Of a stretch of DNA of 64,000 bases, positions 51,762-59,943 are shown piece after piece (within the stretch, counting starts at the first letter, position 1; each line of letters opens with the position of its first letter). The DNA is from Streptomyces sp. SKN60 (GTDB lineage: Bacteria > Actinomycetota > Actinomycetes > Streptomycetales > Streptomycetaceae), in assembly GCF_026236535.1 (NCBI RefSeq), contig NZ_JAHTMW010000003.1:1-64000 (forward strand), read 5' to 3'. Made by a program: the position numbers and the translations under genes. The notes beneath the pieces were generated by a model. The model had not been told where the DNA came from, did not search any database, and saw nothing but the letters and a program-made list of their open reading frames with translations.

Positions 51762-52381
51762 ACCCCCGGCGCCCTCGACCGCGCGCGATGCGGCAGGCGC
51801 ACGCCTGGGACCCGCACACGCGGGCGGTTGTTCAGGCCCGGCTGGCCCCGCCGTCCTGCCGCTTCCTCACCCCGGCCGAACAGGCCATCGCCGGGCCGCT
51901 CCTCGACCTGCTCACCGGGCAGGCACACACCCCCGGCCGAGTCCCCCTGCTCGCTCTCCTCGACCGGCGGCTCGCCGAAGGCCCCGCCGACGGCTGGCGC
52001 CACGCCGACCTCCCCGAGGACGCCCTCGCCTGGCGGCTGTCGCTGGGCGCCCTCGATGCCGAGGCGCGACTCCGCCACCGCGGCACGGGGTTCGCCGGCC
52101 TCACGACCGGTGACCGCTACCGGCTGTTGCACGTGCTGTGCACCCGGGCCCGCAGCACCCTGCCCGCTCCGCCCTGGCACGGCCTGCCCCTCCGCCACGT
52201 CTGGGAGCTGTGGATGCGCCACGCCTGCGCCGCCTACTACTCCCATCCGCTCGCCTGGGACGAGACCGGATTCGGCGGACCCGCCTCCCCCCGCGGCTAT
52301 GTCCGCCTCGGCCGCGGCACACGCGAGGTCTGGGAGGCGCCGCACCCGGCGCCGACCACGCCGACGGAGTCCCCGCCGTGA
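51758..52381 (+). CDS. Gluconate 2-dehydrogenase subunit-3-like protein
   Basis: 207 residues. CRFLTPAEQAIAGPLLDLLTG and the downstream segment LRHVWELWMRHACAAYYSHPLAWDETGFGGPASPRGYVRLG are characteristic of the small subunit associated with membrane GMC-type gluconate or sugar dehydrogenases. It lacks an obvious Tat signal. It overlaps both neighbours (ATGA before, GTGA after) and directly precedes the GMC oxidoreductase, its presumed partner. Confidence 0.8.
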   Translation: MNPRRPRPRAMRQAHAWDPHTRAVVQARLAPPSCRFLTPAEQAIAGPLLDLLTGQAHTPGRVPLLALLDRRLAEGPADGWRHADLPEDALAWRLSLGALDAEARLRHRGTGFAGLTTGDRYRLLHVLCTRARSTLPAPPWHGLPLRHVWELWMRHACAAYYSHPLAWDETGFGGPASPRGYVRLGRGTREVWEAPHPAPTTPTESPP

Positions 52382-54087
52382 TCCGGCGGCCCGGCGCCCC
52401 CGTCGGTCGCCCCACCGGTCTCCGCGCCGCCTGGGACGCAGCCGCGGGCACCCTCCGGGAGACCCTGCGCCCCCAGGGCGCACTGCGCGCCCGCAACGCC
52501 TCCGCCTGGCTGCCGCCCGCGCACGAACTCCTGCCAGCGATGCGCCGGTTCGCCGACACCGACGAGGTGGACCTCGTCGTCGTCGGCTGCGGCGCCGGCG
52601 GGGCCGTGCTCACTCAGCGCCTGGCGCGGGCCGGCTGGCGGGTGGTGTGCCTGGAGGCCGGGCCGTTCTGGGACCCGGGGCGGGACTGGGTGAGCGATGA
52701 AGAGGGCTCCCGCGGGCTGCACTGGACCGGGCCGAGGGTCGTGGACGGACCCGACCCGGTGCCGCTCGGCGCCAACAACTCCGGTCGGGGCGTGGGCGGT
52801 TCCATGGTCCACTTCGCCGGCTACGCACCTCGGCTGCACCCCTCCGACCTGTGTACCCGCACCGCCGACGGGGTCGGCGCCGACTGGCCCCTCGACTACG
52901 CCGACCTGGCCCCGGGGTACGCCCGCCTCGAACAGGAACTGCCCGTCGCCGGCCAGTACTGGCCCTGGGGCGCCCCGCACCCCTACCCGCACGCCCCGCA
53001 CCCGGTCGGCGGCAACGGCCAGGTCATGCTGGAGGGCTGCGCCGCGCTCGGCATCGAGGCGCGAGTCGGCCCCGTCGGCATCGTCAACGGGCGCTTCGGC
53101 GCCCGCCCGCACTGCGTCTACCGCGGCTTCTGCCTCCAGGGCTGCACCGTCGGCGCCAAGGCGAGCCCGCTCAACACCCACGTCCCCGACGCCCTCGCGC
53201 ACGGCGCCGAGATCCGCGCCGACGCCATGGCCACCGAGGTCGTCACCGACCGCGGCCGGGCCACCGGGATACGGTACGTGCGCGACGGCCGCGAACACCT
53301 CCAGCGCGCCCGGGCCGTGGCCCTCGCCTGCTACGCGATCGAGTCCCCGCGGCTCCTCCTCAACTCCGGCCTGTGCAACGAACACGACCAGGTCGGCCGC
53401 TATGTGATGGTGCAGGGCGCGCCCCAGGTCGCGGGCCGGTTCGACGACGAGATCCGGATGTACAAGGCGCCGCCTCCCGAGGTGACGAGCGAGCAGTTCT
53501 ACGAGACGGACCCGGCCCGCCCGTACCGGCGCGGCTTCTCGGTGCAGACCGTCTCCCCGCTGCCGGTCGTCTTCGCCCGGCACCTCGCCGAAGCCGGCCA
53601 CTGGGGTGCCGAACTGCGCGAACGGATGCGCGGCTACCCGTACTGGGCCACCCTCGGCGCGCTGTGCGAGTACCTGCCGCAGGCCGCCAACCGGGTCACC
53701 CTGGACGCCGAGACCGATGCGTACGGACTGCCCGTCGCCCGCTTCACCCACGGCCGCTGCGCCAACGACCGGCTCGTGACCGAGGCCGCCACCCGCACCA
53801 TGGCCGACATCCTCACCGCCGCCGGCGCCCGCGAACTCGTCGCCGTCGAGCGCTACGCCCATCTGGTCGGCGGCTGCCGGATGGCCGACCGGCCCGAACA
53901 CGGGGTCGTCGACGCCGACCTGCGCACCTTCGCCGTACCCAATCTGCTCGTGACCGACGGCAGCGTCCTGCCGACCCAGGGCGCCGCCAACCCGGCCCTC
54001 ACGATCATGGCCCTCTCGGACCGGGCCGCCGCCCGCCTGATAGCCGGATCCCGGGCCGGCCTCCCGCTCGCCCGGAGCCCGCGCTGA
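52378..54087 (+). CDS. GMC-family FAD oxidoreductase
   Basis: 569 residues. Rossmann FAD motif DLVVVGCGAGGAVLTQRLARAGWRVVCLEAGP (GxGxxG at 70-75), GGSMVHFAGY, and the C-terminal GMC_oxred_C domain with HLVGGCRM and VTDGSVLPTQGAANPALTIMALSDRAA. It resembles the large subunit of gluconate 2-dehydrogenase/2-keto sugar dehydrogenases; the catalytic His/Asn pair would lie in HLVGG and GAANP. It oxidises an alcohol or sugar and probably passes electrons to the respiratory chain. GTG 52378 overlaps the small-subunit gene (GTGA). Confidence 0.87.
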   Translation: MIRRPGAPVGRPTGLRAAWDAAAGTLRETLRPQGALRARNASAWLPPAHELLPAMRRFADTDEVDLVVVGCGAGGAVLTQRLARAGWRVVCLEAGPFWDPGRDWVSDEEGSRGLHWTGPRVVDGPDPVPLGANNSGRGVGGSMVHFAGYAPRLHPSDLCTRTADGVGADWPLDYADLAPGYARLEQELPVAGQYWPWGAPHPYPHAPHPVGGNGQVMLEGCAALGIEARVGPVGIVNGRFGARPHCVYRGFCLQGCTVGAKASPLNTHVPDALAHGAEIRADAMATEVVTDRGRATGIRYVRDGREHLQRARAVALACYAIESPRLLLNSGLCNEHDQVGRYVMVQGAPQVAGRFDDEIRMYKAPPPEVTSEQFYETDPARPYRRGFSVQTVSPLPVVFARHLAEAGHWGAELRERMRGYPYWATLGALCEYLPQAANRVTLDAETDAYGLPVARFTHGRCANDRLVTEAATRTMADILTAAGARELVAVERYAHLVGGCRMADRPEHGVVDADLRTFAVPNLLVTDGSVLPTQGAANPALTIMALSDRAAARLIAGSRAGLPLARSPR

Positions 54088-54327
54088 ACGCCGCCCAAGT
54101 CGTCCCATCGGCTGTCCCCACAGCGCGAGCACGCCCCGAAGGCACGGGCCTCGGACGTCCGGATCATGATCAAGCTCCTGACTGCCGGCCTCAGCGCGCC
54201 TTGGCGCGGGTGGGAAGACCACGGCCGGGCAGTCGCGAGGCCGGCACCCCGTCCCGGCCGCGGAGTGACCGCAGCGGGGAAGGCCGGCACGACGAGTGTC
54301 CGGGCCTGCCCCGGGTACTCGCGGAAA

Positions 54328-55089
54328 ATGACCACGACGACCAGAACGACCACGGCTTCCGAGTCGGCCACGGCTACGACCACGACGATGAGGCTGCTCA
54401 GACCGCCCGGGGTGTACGCCCCGCAGGGCGACACGTCCCTGCTCCTGGAGAGCCTCGCCCGCGAACGGCTGGAGCCCGGCCTCCGCACGCTCGACCTGTG
54501 TACGGGGACGGGGATCCTCGCGATCGCGGCGGCCCGCAGAGGGGCGGAGGCGACCGCGGCCGACATCTCCGGCATCGCCGTCGCCGCAGCTCGCCTCAAC
54601 GCCGTGCTCCACCGCTGCCGGGTCCGGGTCCTGCACGGCGACCTCACGGAACCGGTGTTCGGCAAGCACTTCGACCTGGTCACGGTCAATCCGCCCTATG
54701 TGCCCGCCGCCGCGCCCGGTGCGCCCGCAGCCGGGTCGCGCCGCGCCTGGGACGCCGGGCCGGACGGGCGTCTCCTGCTCGACCGCATCTGCCGAGCCGT
54801 TCCGGTCCTGCTGGCGCCCCGCGGCGTGCTGCTGCTCGTGCAGTCCTCGCTCAGCGGAGTGGCCGCCAGCCTGGCCGCTCTGGGCCGGTCGGGCCTGTGG
54901 ACCCGGGTCATCGCCCGGCGCATGCAGCCGTTCGGACCGGTCATGACGGCGCGGGTCCCGTGGTTCGAGCGCCAGGGCCTTGTGCCACCCGGAACCACCG
55001 ACGAGGAGTTGGTGGTGATCCGGGCGGTCCGCAGCCCCGTCCGTATGCCCTCGGCGATACAGGGCACTCGTGACCGCGAAGTGGCATGA
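54328..55089 (+). CDS. HemK-like class I methyltransferase
   Basis: 253 residues. SAM motif I LDLCTGTGILAIAAARRGA and motif IV VTVNPPYVP (NPPY, as in PrmC/HemK glutamine or N6-adenine methyltransferases). The start is uncertain. ATG 54328 adds an odd Thr-rich leader (MTTTTRTTTASESATATTTT), whereas ATG 54388 begins at the conserved MRLLRPPGVY. The 240 bp upstream hold no gene. The substrate is unknown; release factors are modified by a separate prmC in actinobacteria. Confidence 0.8.
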   Translation: MTTTTRTTTASESATATTTTMRLLRPPGVYAPQGDTSLLLESLARERLEPGLRTLDLCTGTGILAIAAARRGAEATAADISGIAVAAARLNAVLHRCRVRVLHGDLTEPVFGKHFDLVTVNPPYVPAAAPGAPAAGSRRAWDAGPDGRLLLDRICRAVPVLLAPRGVLLLVQSSLSGVAASLAALGRSGLWTRVIARRMQPFGPVMTARVPWFERQGLVPPGTTDEELVVIRAVRSPVRMPSAIQGTRDREVA

Positions 55090-55144
55090 CCGAACCACAC
55101 GATCAACCGGTTCCGCTCGGCGGGCTCGATGTGAGGAGGACACC

Positions 55145-55837
55145 ATGACTTCGCGTGCGGCACGAGCGTCCCGGGGCGCTGCCCTGTTCGACGTCGACGG
55201 GACCCTGGTGGACACCAACTACCTCCACACCCTCACCTGGTGGCAGGCACTGCGCCGGCACGGTCATGACATACCGATGTCCCGCATCCACCGCGCTGTC
55301 GGCATGGGCGCCGACCGCCTCCTCGACGCGGTCCTCGGGGAGCGGCGCCAGCGCTCCGAGGACAGTGCGATCGCCGACGCGCACGGGACGTTGTACGCCG
55401 TGTGGTACGAGAATCTCCGTCCCTTCGAGGGCGCGACGGAGCTGCTGCGCGCGGTGGCCGCACGCGGATGGCGGGTCGTGCTCGCCAGCTCGGCCTCCGA
55501 GGAGGAGGTCGCCGCCGTCCGCGGGCTGCTCGACGCCGACGAGGTGATCGAGGCGGCCACCTCGGGCGGAGACGTGGACGCCACCAAACCCGCACCCGAC
55601 CTCGTGGAGACGGCCCTGGAAGCGGTGGGCGCCGAGCCCGAGGACGCCGTCTTCGTCGGTGACACCGTCTGGGACGTAGAGGCCGCCGGGCGTGCCGGAC
55701 TGCCGTGCATCGGCCTGCTGACGGGCGGAACCTCGCGCGCCGAGCTGGAGGACGCGGGCGCGGTACTCGTCTGCGAGGACGCCATGACCCTGCTGCGGCG
55801 GATCGACACCAGCCCGCTGTCCCGGCCCCCGCGGTGA
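55145..55837 (+). CDS. HAD-superfamily phosphatase
   Basis: 230 residues. Motif I FDVDGTLVDTNY (Asp16, Asp18), motif II LASSAS, motif III Lys in DATKPAPD and motif IV FVGDTVWDVEAA. The helical cap between motifs I and II marks a phosphoglycolate-phosphatase-like subfamily. It hydrolyses a small phosphate ester. GAGGAGG lies before ATG 55145. It ends 12 bp from the convergent P450 gene. Confidence 0.87.
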   Translation: MTSRAARASRGAALFDVDGTLVDTNYLHTLTWWQALRRHGHDIPMSRIHRAVGMGADRLLDAVLGERRQRSEDSAIADAHGTLYAVWYENLRPFEGATELLRAVAARGWRVVLASSASEEEVAAVRGLLDADEVIEAATSGGDVDATKPAPDLVETALEAVGAEPEDAVFVGDTVWDVEAAGRAGLPCIGLLTGGTSRAELEDAGAVLVCEDAMTLLRRIDTSPLSRPPR

Positions 55838-55849
55838 CCGCCGGGGCCA

Positions 55850-57148
55850 TCAGCCGTGCACAGCCCCGGCCCCGGCGCCGACGACGATCCGGAGACCGTC
55901 TCGCGGTCGCGTCGGGATCCGGTTGAGCGGGATGCGCAGGTCCTGCTCGGGAACGGTGAAGTCGAGCCGGGCCAGCATCGGGGTCAGTTCGGCGAGCACC
56001 GCGACGGTGATGTCCTCGCCCGGGCAGCGGTGCCCCTCGCGCGGACCACCGCCCTGCGGGATCAGCGCGTCGGTGTGCGGTGAGGCGGTCAGGAACCGGT
56101 CCGGGACGAAGCGATACGGGTCCTCCCACAGAGCGGGGTCGTGGTTCCGCCCGTACACGTCGAGCAGCAGCAGGGTGCCGCGCGGCACCCGCTCCCCGTT
56201 CAGCACGAGCCCGTCGGGCGCGAGGGCGCCGATGAACGGGACGAACGGATAGAAGCGGCGCACCTCGTGCGCGAAGGACCGGGCGAGCCCGGCCGGTTCC
56301 TCCGCCGCGAGCCGCCGCCGCAGACGGGGCCGCAGGCTCATGGCGTGGGTGGCGAAGGTCAGGAACCAGGTGATCGCCACCGTGGGTCGCGCGATGTTCA
56401 GCAGTTCCACGGCTGCGGTCGCCGGGTCCAGCAGCGATCCGTCGGCGTCGCGGTGGGCCACCACCGCCTCGAAGGGCGTGCGCGGCAGCTCGGCGGGCGG
56501 CGCAGCCCGGGCTCGTACGACCTCGGCGGCCAGCAGCCGCTCCTGCCTCTTCCGGGCCCGCCGGGCCCGCAGATGGCGCGGTCCCGGTGTGGCGAAGCCG
56601 TCGACCATGGCCACGCAGTCCCGGCCCAGTCGTACGGTGCCGCCGGCGTCGTACCCGGGCAGCCCCGCCCAGTCGCGCACGGCGCGGGCGAGGACGAGCC
56701 CGCCCTCGTCGAAGAGCGTGACTTCCTCGCCCTCCCGTTCGGCGAGACGCTCACGCAGCCCCTCGGCCGCTCCGCGGGCCAGCGCGCCGACCTCCTCGGG
56801 ACCGGTGAGCCAGGACAGGAACATCGCCTTGCGGACCTGGTGTTCCAGGCCGTCGAGGGTGTGCACCGCGCCCCGGCCGAAGAGCGTGTCGAGGACGGGA
56901 CCGGGCAGCGCGCCGGAACGTTGCGCGTGGTGTTCGTCGTAGAAGAACGCGACTGCCTCGGGGCCCCGCAGCACCCGTGTCGGACGCCCGAACAGCCGGG
57001 TCGCTACCGGATCCTCGCCAGGGTGGTCCCGTCGCAGCCCGGGCAACCATCCGTACCCCTTCAGAAGCAGCGCGAGCGTGCGGTCGACGCCGGAACGCGG
57101 CACCGCCGCGCCGTCGGGGTTCGAGCTGTCGTGGTAGGAGAGGCTCAT
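55850..57148 (-). CDS. Cytochrome P450, CYP152 fatty-acid peroxygenase type
   Basis: 432 residues. Haem-thiolate region GGGPREGHRCPGEDI with Cys375 and the I-helix-like segment NIARPTVAITWF. In CYP152 enzymes an Arg-Pro pair replaces the usual acid/Thr and binds the fatty-acid carboxylate for H2O2-driven hydroxylation or decarboxylation. It would therefore need no redox partner, and none is encoded nearby. ATG 57148 follows AAGGGAG; the frame is open far upstream. It is divergent from the CDGSH gene, with 162 bp between. Confidence 0.87.
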   Translation of the reverse strand: MSLSYHDSSNPDGAAVPRSGVDRTLALLLKGYGWLPGLRRDHPGEDPVATRLFGRPTRVLRGPEAVAFFYDEHHAQRSGALPGPVLDTLFGRGAVHTLDGLEHQVRKAMFLSWLTGPEEVGALARGAAEGLRERLAEREGEEVTLFDEGGLVLARAVRDWAGLPGYDAGGTVRLGRDCVAMVDGFATPGPRHLRARRARKRQERLLAAEVVRARAAPPAELPRTPFEAVVAHRDADGSLLDPATAAVELLNIARPTVAITWFLTFATHAMSLRPRLRRRLAAEEPAGLARSFAHEVRRFYPFVPFIGALAPDGLVLNGERVPRGTLLLLDVYGRNHDPALWEDPYRFVPDRFLTASPHTDALIPQGGGPREGHRCPGEDITVAVLAELTPMLARLDFTVPEQDLRIPLNRIPTRPRDGLRIVVGAGAGAVHG

Positions 57149-57310
57149 GGTCCGACTCCCTTCGCCCTGGGGCGCCCCGGGGCGTCGCGGTCGCCTGCTG
57201 TCGGCGGCTACCCCGTCCCGTGTCACGCACGCGCCACCCGGGGCATACCGGCGCCGCAACGGGGCAGTCGCCGACCCGTCACTCGCGTGAGCCCGCGAGG
57301 GGAGGTCGCC

Positions 57311-57571
57311 GTGAGTGCTGTGAAGCAGACCGCCGAGAACCCGGACCCCGCGCCCCGGAGGCCCTCCACGCGGATCGCGCCCGTGGTCGACGGGCCTCTG
57401 TTGGTCGAGGGTCCCGCGGAGATCGTGCTGGCCGACGGAACCGTCCGGCGCAGCGACCGGCCCGTCGTCGCCTTGTGCATGTGCCGCCGCAGCCTCAGGG
57501 GGCCGTTCTGCGACGCCAGCCACCGCCGCCGCATGCGGCCCGGCCGGCGCAGCCCGGAGCGATCGGGCTGA
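57311..57571 (+). CDS. CDGSH iron-sulfur protein
   Basis: 86 residues. The Fe-S cluster motif CMCRRSLRGPFCDASH provides Cys56, Cys58, Cys67 and His71 for a 2Fe-2S cluster, as in mitoNEET-type proteins. GTG 57311 has GGGAGG five bases upstream. It is followed after 94 bp by the haem-oxygenase-like gene on the same strand; in actinobacteria the two often occur together. It may be an electron carrier or redox switch for that enzyme (inference). Confidence 0.88.
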   Translation: MSAVKQTAENPDPAPRRPSTRIAPVVDGPLLVEGPAEIVLADGTVRRSDRPVVALCMCRRSLRGPFCDASHRRRMRPGRRSPERSG

Positions 57572-57665
57572 GCACAGGCAGCCGCGTGCCGGCCTGAGTG
57601 CGGGCCCCGCCCTCCGAACGGCGCACGCATCCGGATCCGGGCGAGGAACGTGAGGAGACCGTGCC

Positions 57666-58778
57666 ATGACCACCACACCCCTGCGGGAGCACGGGGGACC
57701 CACGACCCCGGGCGGCGGCCCCGAGCTGCCTCCTCCGCGCGGCGAGCTGTCCGAGGCCCTCATCGCCCACCTGCGCGAAGGGGCAGGCCCCCTGCCCGGC
57801 CGCCGTGCCGCCGAGGCAGCCGATCCGTACGGGGAAGACCTCCAGCTGGCCCTGCACCTCGGCTACGAACTCCACTATCAGGGCTTCGCGGGCGTCCCCG
57901 ACGATGCCGAGTGGGATCCCGGTCCGCTCCGGATGCGCTCCTTGCTGGAACGGCGCTTCGAGGACGCGCTGCGTGCGGCGTGCGGTCGGCCGGACGACCC
58001 CGACGAGGTGTTCGGACGGCTGCTGACCGAACCGTCCGACGGCAACGGCGACGGCGTCTCCCACTACCTGATCCGCCGTGGGACCGCGCACTACGTGCGG
58101 GAACACGCCGTCCTGCGCTCCGTGCACCAGCTCCGCGAGGCCGACCCGCACCTCTGGGTGGTGCCGCGACTCCAGGGCCGCGCCAAGGCCGGCATGATCA
58201 CGATCCAGTACGACGAATACGGCTGCGGTCGGGCCGAGCACATGCACGCTCGTCTGTACGCCGACCTCATGCAAGCCCTGGGTCTCGATCCGGCATACGG
58301 CCACTACCTCCCGTTCGTCGGCGCTCCGGCCCTCGCCAACGCCAACCTGATGTCGCTGCTCGGCCTCCACCGAGCCCGCCGGGGCGCCCTCGTCGGACAC
58401 TTCGCCGCTCTGGAGATCGCCTCGTCGCCCGCCGCGTCCCGGATGGTCGCCGCGCTGCGCCGGACCGGCGCCGACGAAGCCGCTGTGCGTTTCTACGACG
58501 AACACGTGGAAGCCGACGCCGTCCACGAGCAGCTCGTACGACGCGAGGTGGTCGGCGGACTGCTCGCCGACGAACCGGCGCTCGCCCCCGACGTAGCCTT
58601 CGGCGCCGAGGCCACGACCTTTCTCGAAGAGGCATTCGCCACGCACGTCACCCACGCATGGGGAAAGGGCACCACGGCGCTGCGCGCCCCGCTTGTGCCG
58701 AACACCACGGACCGACAGCCCGAGGTACCCGGGCCCGATCTCACCCGAGGAAGTGGAAGCCCGGCCGGGGGTGCATGA
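57666..58778 (+). CDS. Haem-oxygenase-like iron-containing redox enzyme
   Basis: 370 residues. An all-helical HDO/HOX-type domain: EDLQLALHLGYELHYQGFAG, ITIQYDEYGCGRAEHMHARLYADLMQALGL and VRFYDEHVEADAVHEQLVRREVV carry Glu/His/Asp ligands that suit a di-iron or single iron site. Characterised relatives cleave or oxidise fatty acids or amino acids. It overlaps the convergent siderophore decarboxylase gene by 38 bp. With the CYP152 gene next door, lipid-derived substrates are a plausible guess. Confidence 0.8.
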   Translation: MTTTPLREHGGPTTPGGGPELPPPRGELSEALIAHLREGAGPLPGRRAAEAADPYGEDLQLALHLGYELHYQGFAGVPDDAEWDPGPLRMRSLLERRFEDALRAACGRPDDPDEVFGRLLTEPSDGNGDGVSHYLIRRGTAHYVREHAVLRSVHQLREADPHLWVVPRLQGRAKAGMITIQYDEYGCGRAEHMHARLYADLMQALGLDPAYGHYLPFVGAPALANANLMSLLGLHRARRGALVGHFAALEIASSPAASRMVAALRRTGADEAAVRFYDEHVEADAVHEQLVRREVVGGLLADEPALAPDVAFGAEATTFLEEAFATHVTHAWGKGTTALRAPLVPNTTDRQPEVPGPDLTRGSGSPAGGA

Positions 58779-59943
58779 GGAAGTCGTGGTGCGAGATGTT
58801 CCAGGCGTACGCGCCCGCGAGGCCGAAGGCCACCCGGTCCCCGGCTCGCAGGCCCGGTGCCGGGACGTGCCGGGCGAGGAGGTCCTTGGGGGTGCAGAGC
58901 TGGCCGGTCAGGGTGACCGTGTCGGATCCGGCGGCGGGGCGGGGCCAGGGGTGGGGCCAGGAGGGCACGGGAAGTACCGAGCAGGGCTGGTCGTGGCCCT
59001 TGGTCGCGGGGGTGCGCAGGTGGTGGGTGCCGCCGCGGACGACGGCGAAGTCCTCGCCGCGGCTGCGCTTCACGTCCAGGACCTCGGTGGCGTACCAGCC
59101 GCAGTAAGCGGTGAGGGCGCGGCCCGGCTCGATGCGCAGGGTGAGGTCCGGGTGGTCGTCCAGGAGTCGGGTGAGGCCCTTGCCGTAGGTGGACCAGTCG
59201 TAGCGGCGCTCGGGGGTCGTGTAGTCGACGTGCATGCCGCCGCCGACGTCGACCTCGGTGAGGCGGACGCGGTGCCGGGCGGCGAGTCGGGTGGCCCAGG
59301 TGACCACGGATTCGGCGACGCCGATCTGTTCCTCGGCCTCCAGGCCGCTGGCGAGGTGGGCGTGGACGCCCAGGAGCCGCAGCTGTGGGAGGGTGCCGCC
59401 GGTCAGGAGGGCGACGGCGGTGTCGGCGTCGGCGGGGTCGAGGCCGAACGGGGTCGGCCGGCCGCCCATGGCGAGGGAGCTGCCCTCCAGGGACGCGGCG
59501 GACAGGGGAAGGTTGAAGCGGAGCAGGACGCCAACCGGGGTGTCCGGGGCCCGGTCGGCGGCCAGGTCGGCGAGGACGCGCAGCTCGTGGAGGCTCTCCA
59601 GGTGGAAGCGCTCCACCCCGAGGTCCAGGGCCGCGGCGATCTCCGCCGGGGTCTTGCCGGGACCGCCGAACGCGAGGGGGCGGCCGGGCACGGCCCGGCC
59701 CACGTGGGCCAGTTCGCCGCCCGACGAGACCTCGTACCCGTCGACGTACGGCGAGAGCGCGGAGAGCAGTTCCGGTTCGGGGTTGGCCTTGGCGGCGTAG
59801 TACAGCTCGACGCGCTCGGGCAGCGCGGCCCGAACCCCGGCGGCGTGCTCGCGCAGTGCCGTCAGGTCGTAGACGTAGGCGGGCAGGCCGTCGGAGGGCA
59901 GGTCGAGGACGAGGTCGCGCACGGCGCGGGTGGGGGCGGTCAT
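58741..59943 (-). CDS. PLP-dependent (type III) decarboxylase of siderophore pathway
   Basis: 400 residues, alanine-racemase/LysA fold. PLP-Lys52 in YYAAKANPEPELL, then VSSGGELAHV, HAHLASGLE, DVGGGMHVDY (Gly loop for phosphate) and IEPGRALTAYCGWYATEVLDVK. It probably decarboxylates a diamino or citryl-diamino intermediate, as PvsE and SbnH do. ATG 59943 overlaps the stop of the NIS synthetase gene (ATGA). Last gene of the operon. Confidence 0.87.
   Translation of the reverse strand: MTAPTRAVRDLVLDLPSDGLPAYVYDLTALREHAAGVRAALPERVELYYAAKANPEPELLSALSPYVDGYEVSSGGELAHVGRAVPGRPLAFGGPGKTPAEIAAALDLGVERFHLESLHELRVLADLAADRAPDTPVGVLLRFNLPLSAASLEGSSLAMGGRPTPFGLDPADADTAVALLTGGTLPQLRLLGVHAHLASGLEAEEQIGVAESVVTWATRLAARHRVRLTEVDVGGGMHVDYTTPERRYDWSTYGKGLTRLLDDHPDLTLRIEPGRALTAYCGWYATEVLDVKRSRGEDFAVVRGGTHHLRTPATKGHDQPCSVLPVPSWPHPWPRPAAGSDTVTLTGQLCTPKDLLARHVPAPGLRAGDRVAFGLAGAYAWNISHHDFLMHPRPGFHFLG

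Noticed and set aside
52297..55218. Minus-strand frame of 973 codons across the GMC, methyltransferase and HAD genes
   Set aside because: It spans several well-supported plus-strand genes and has no recognisable motif.
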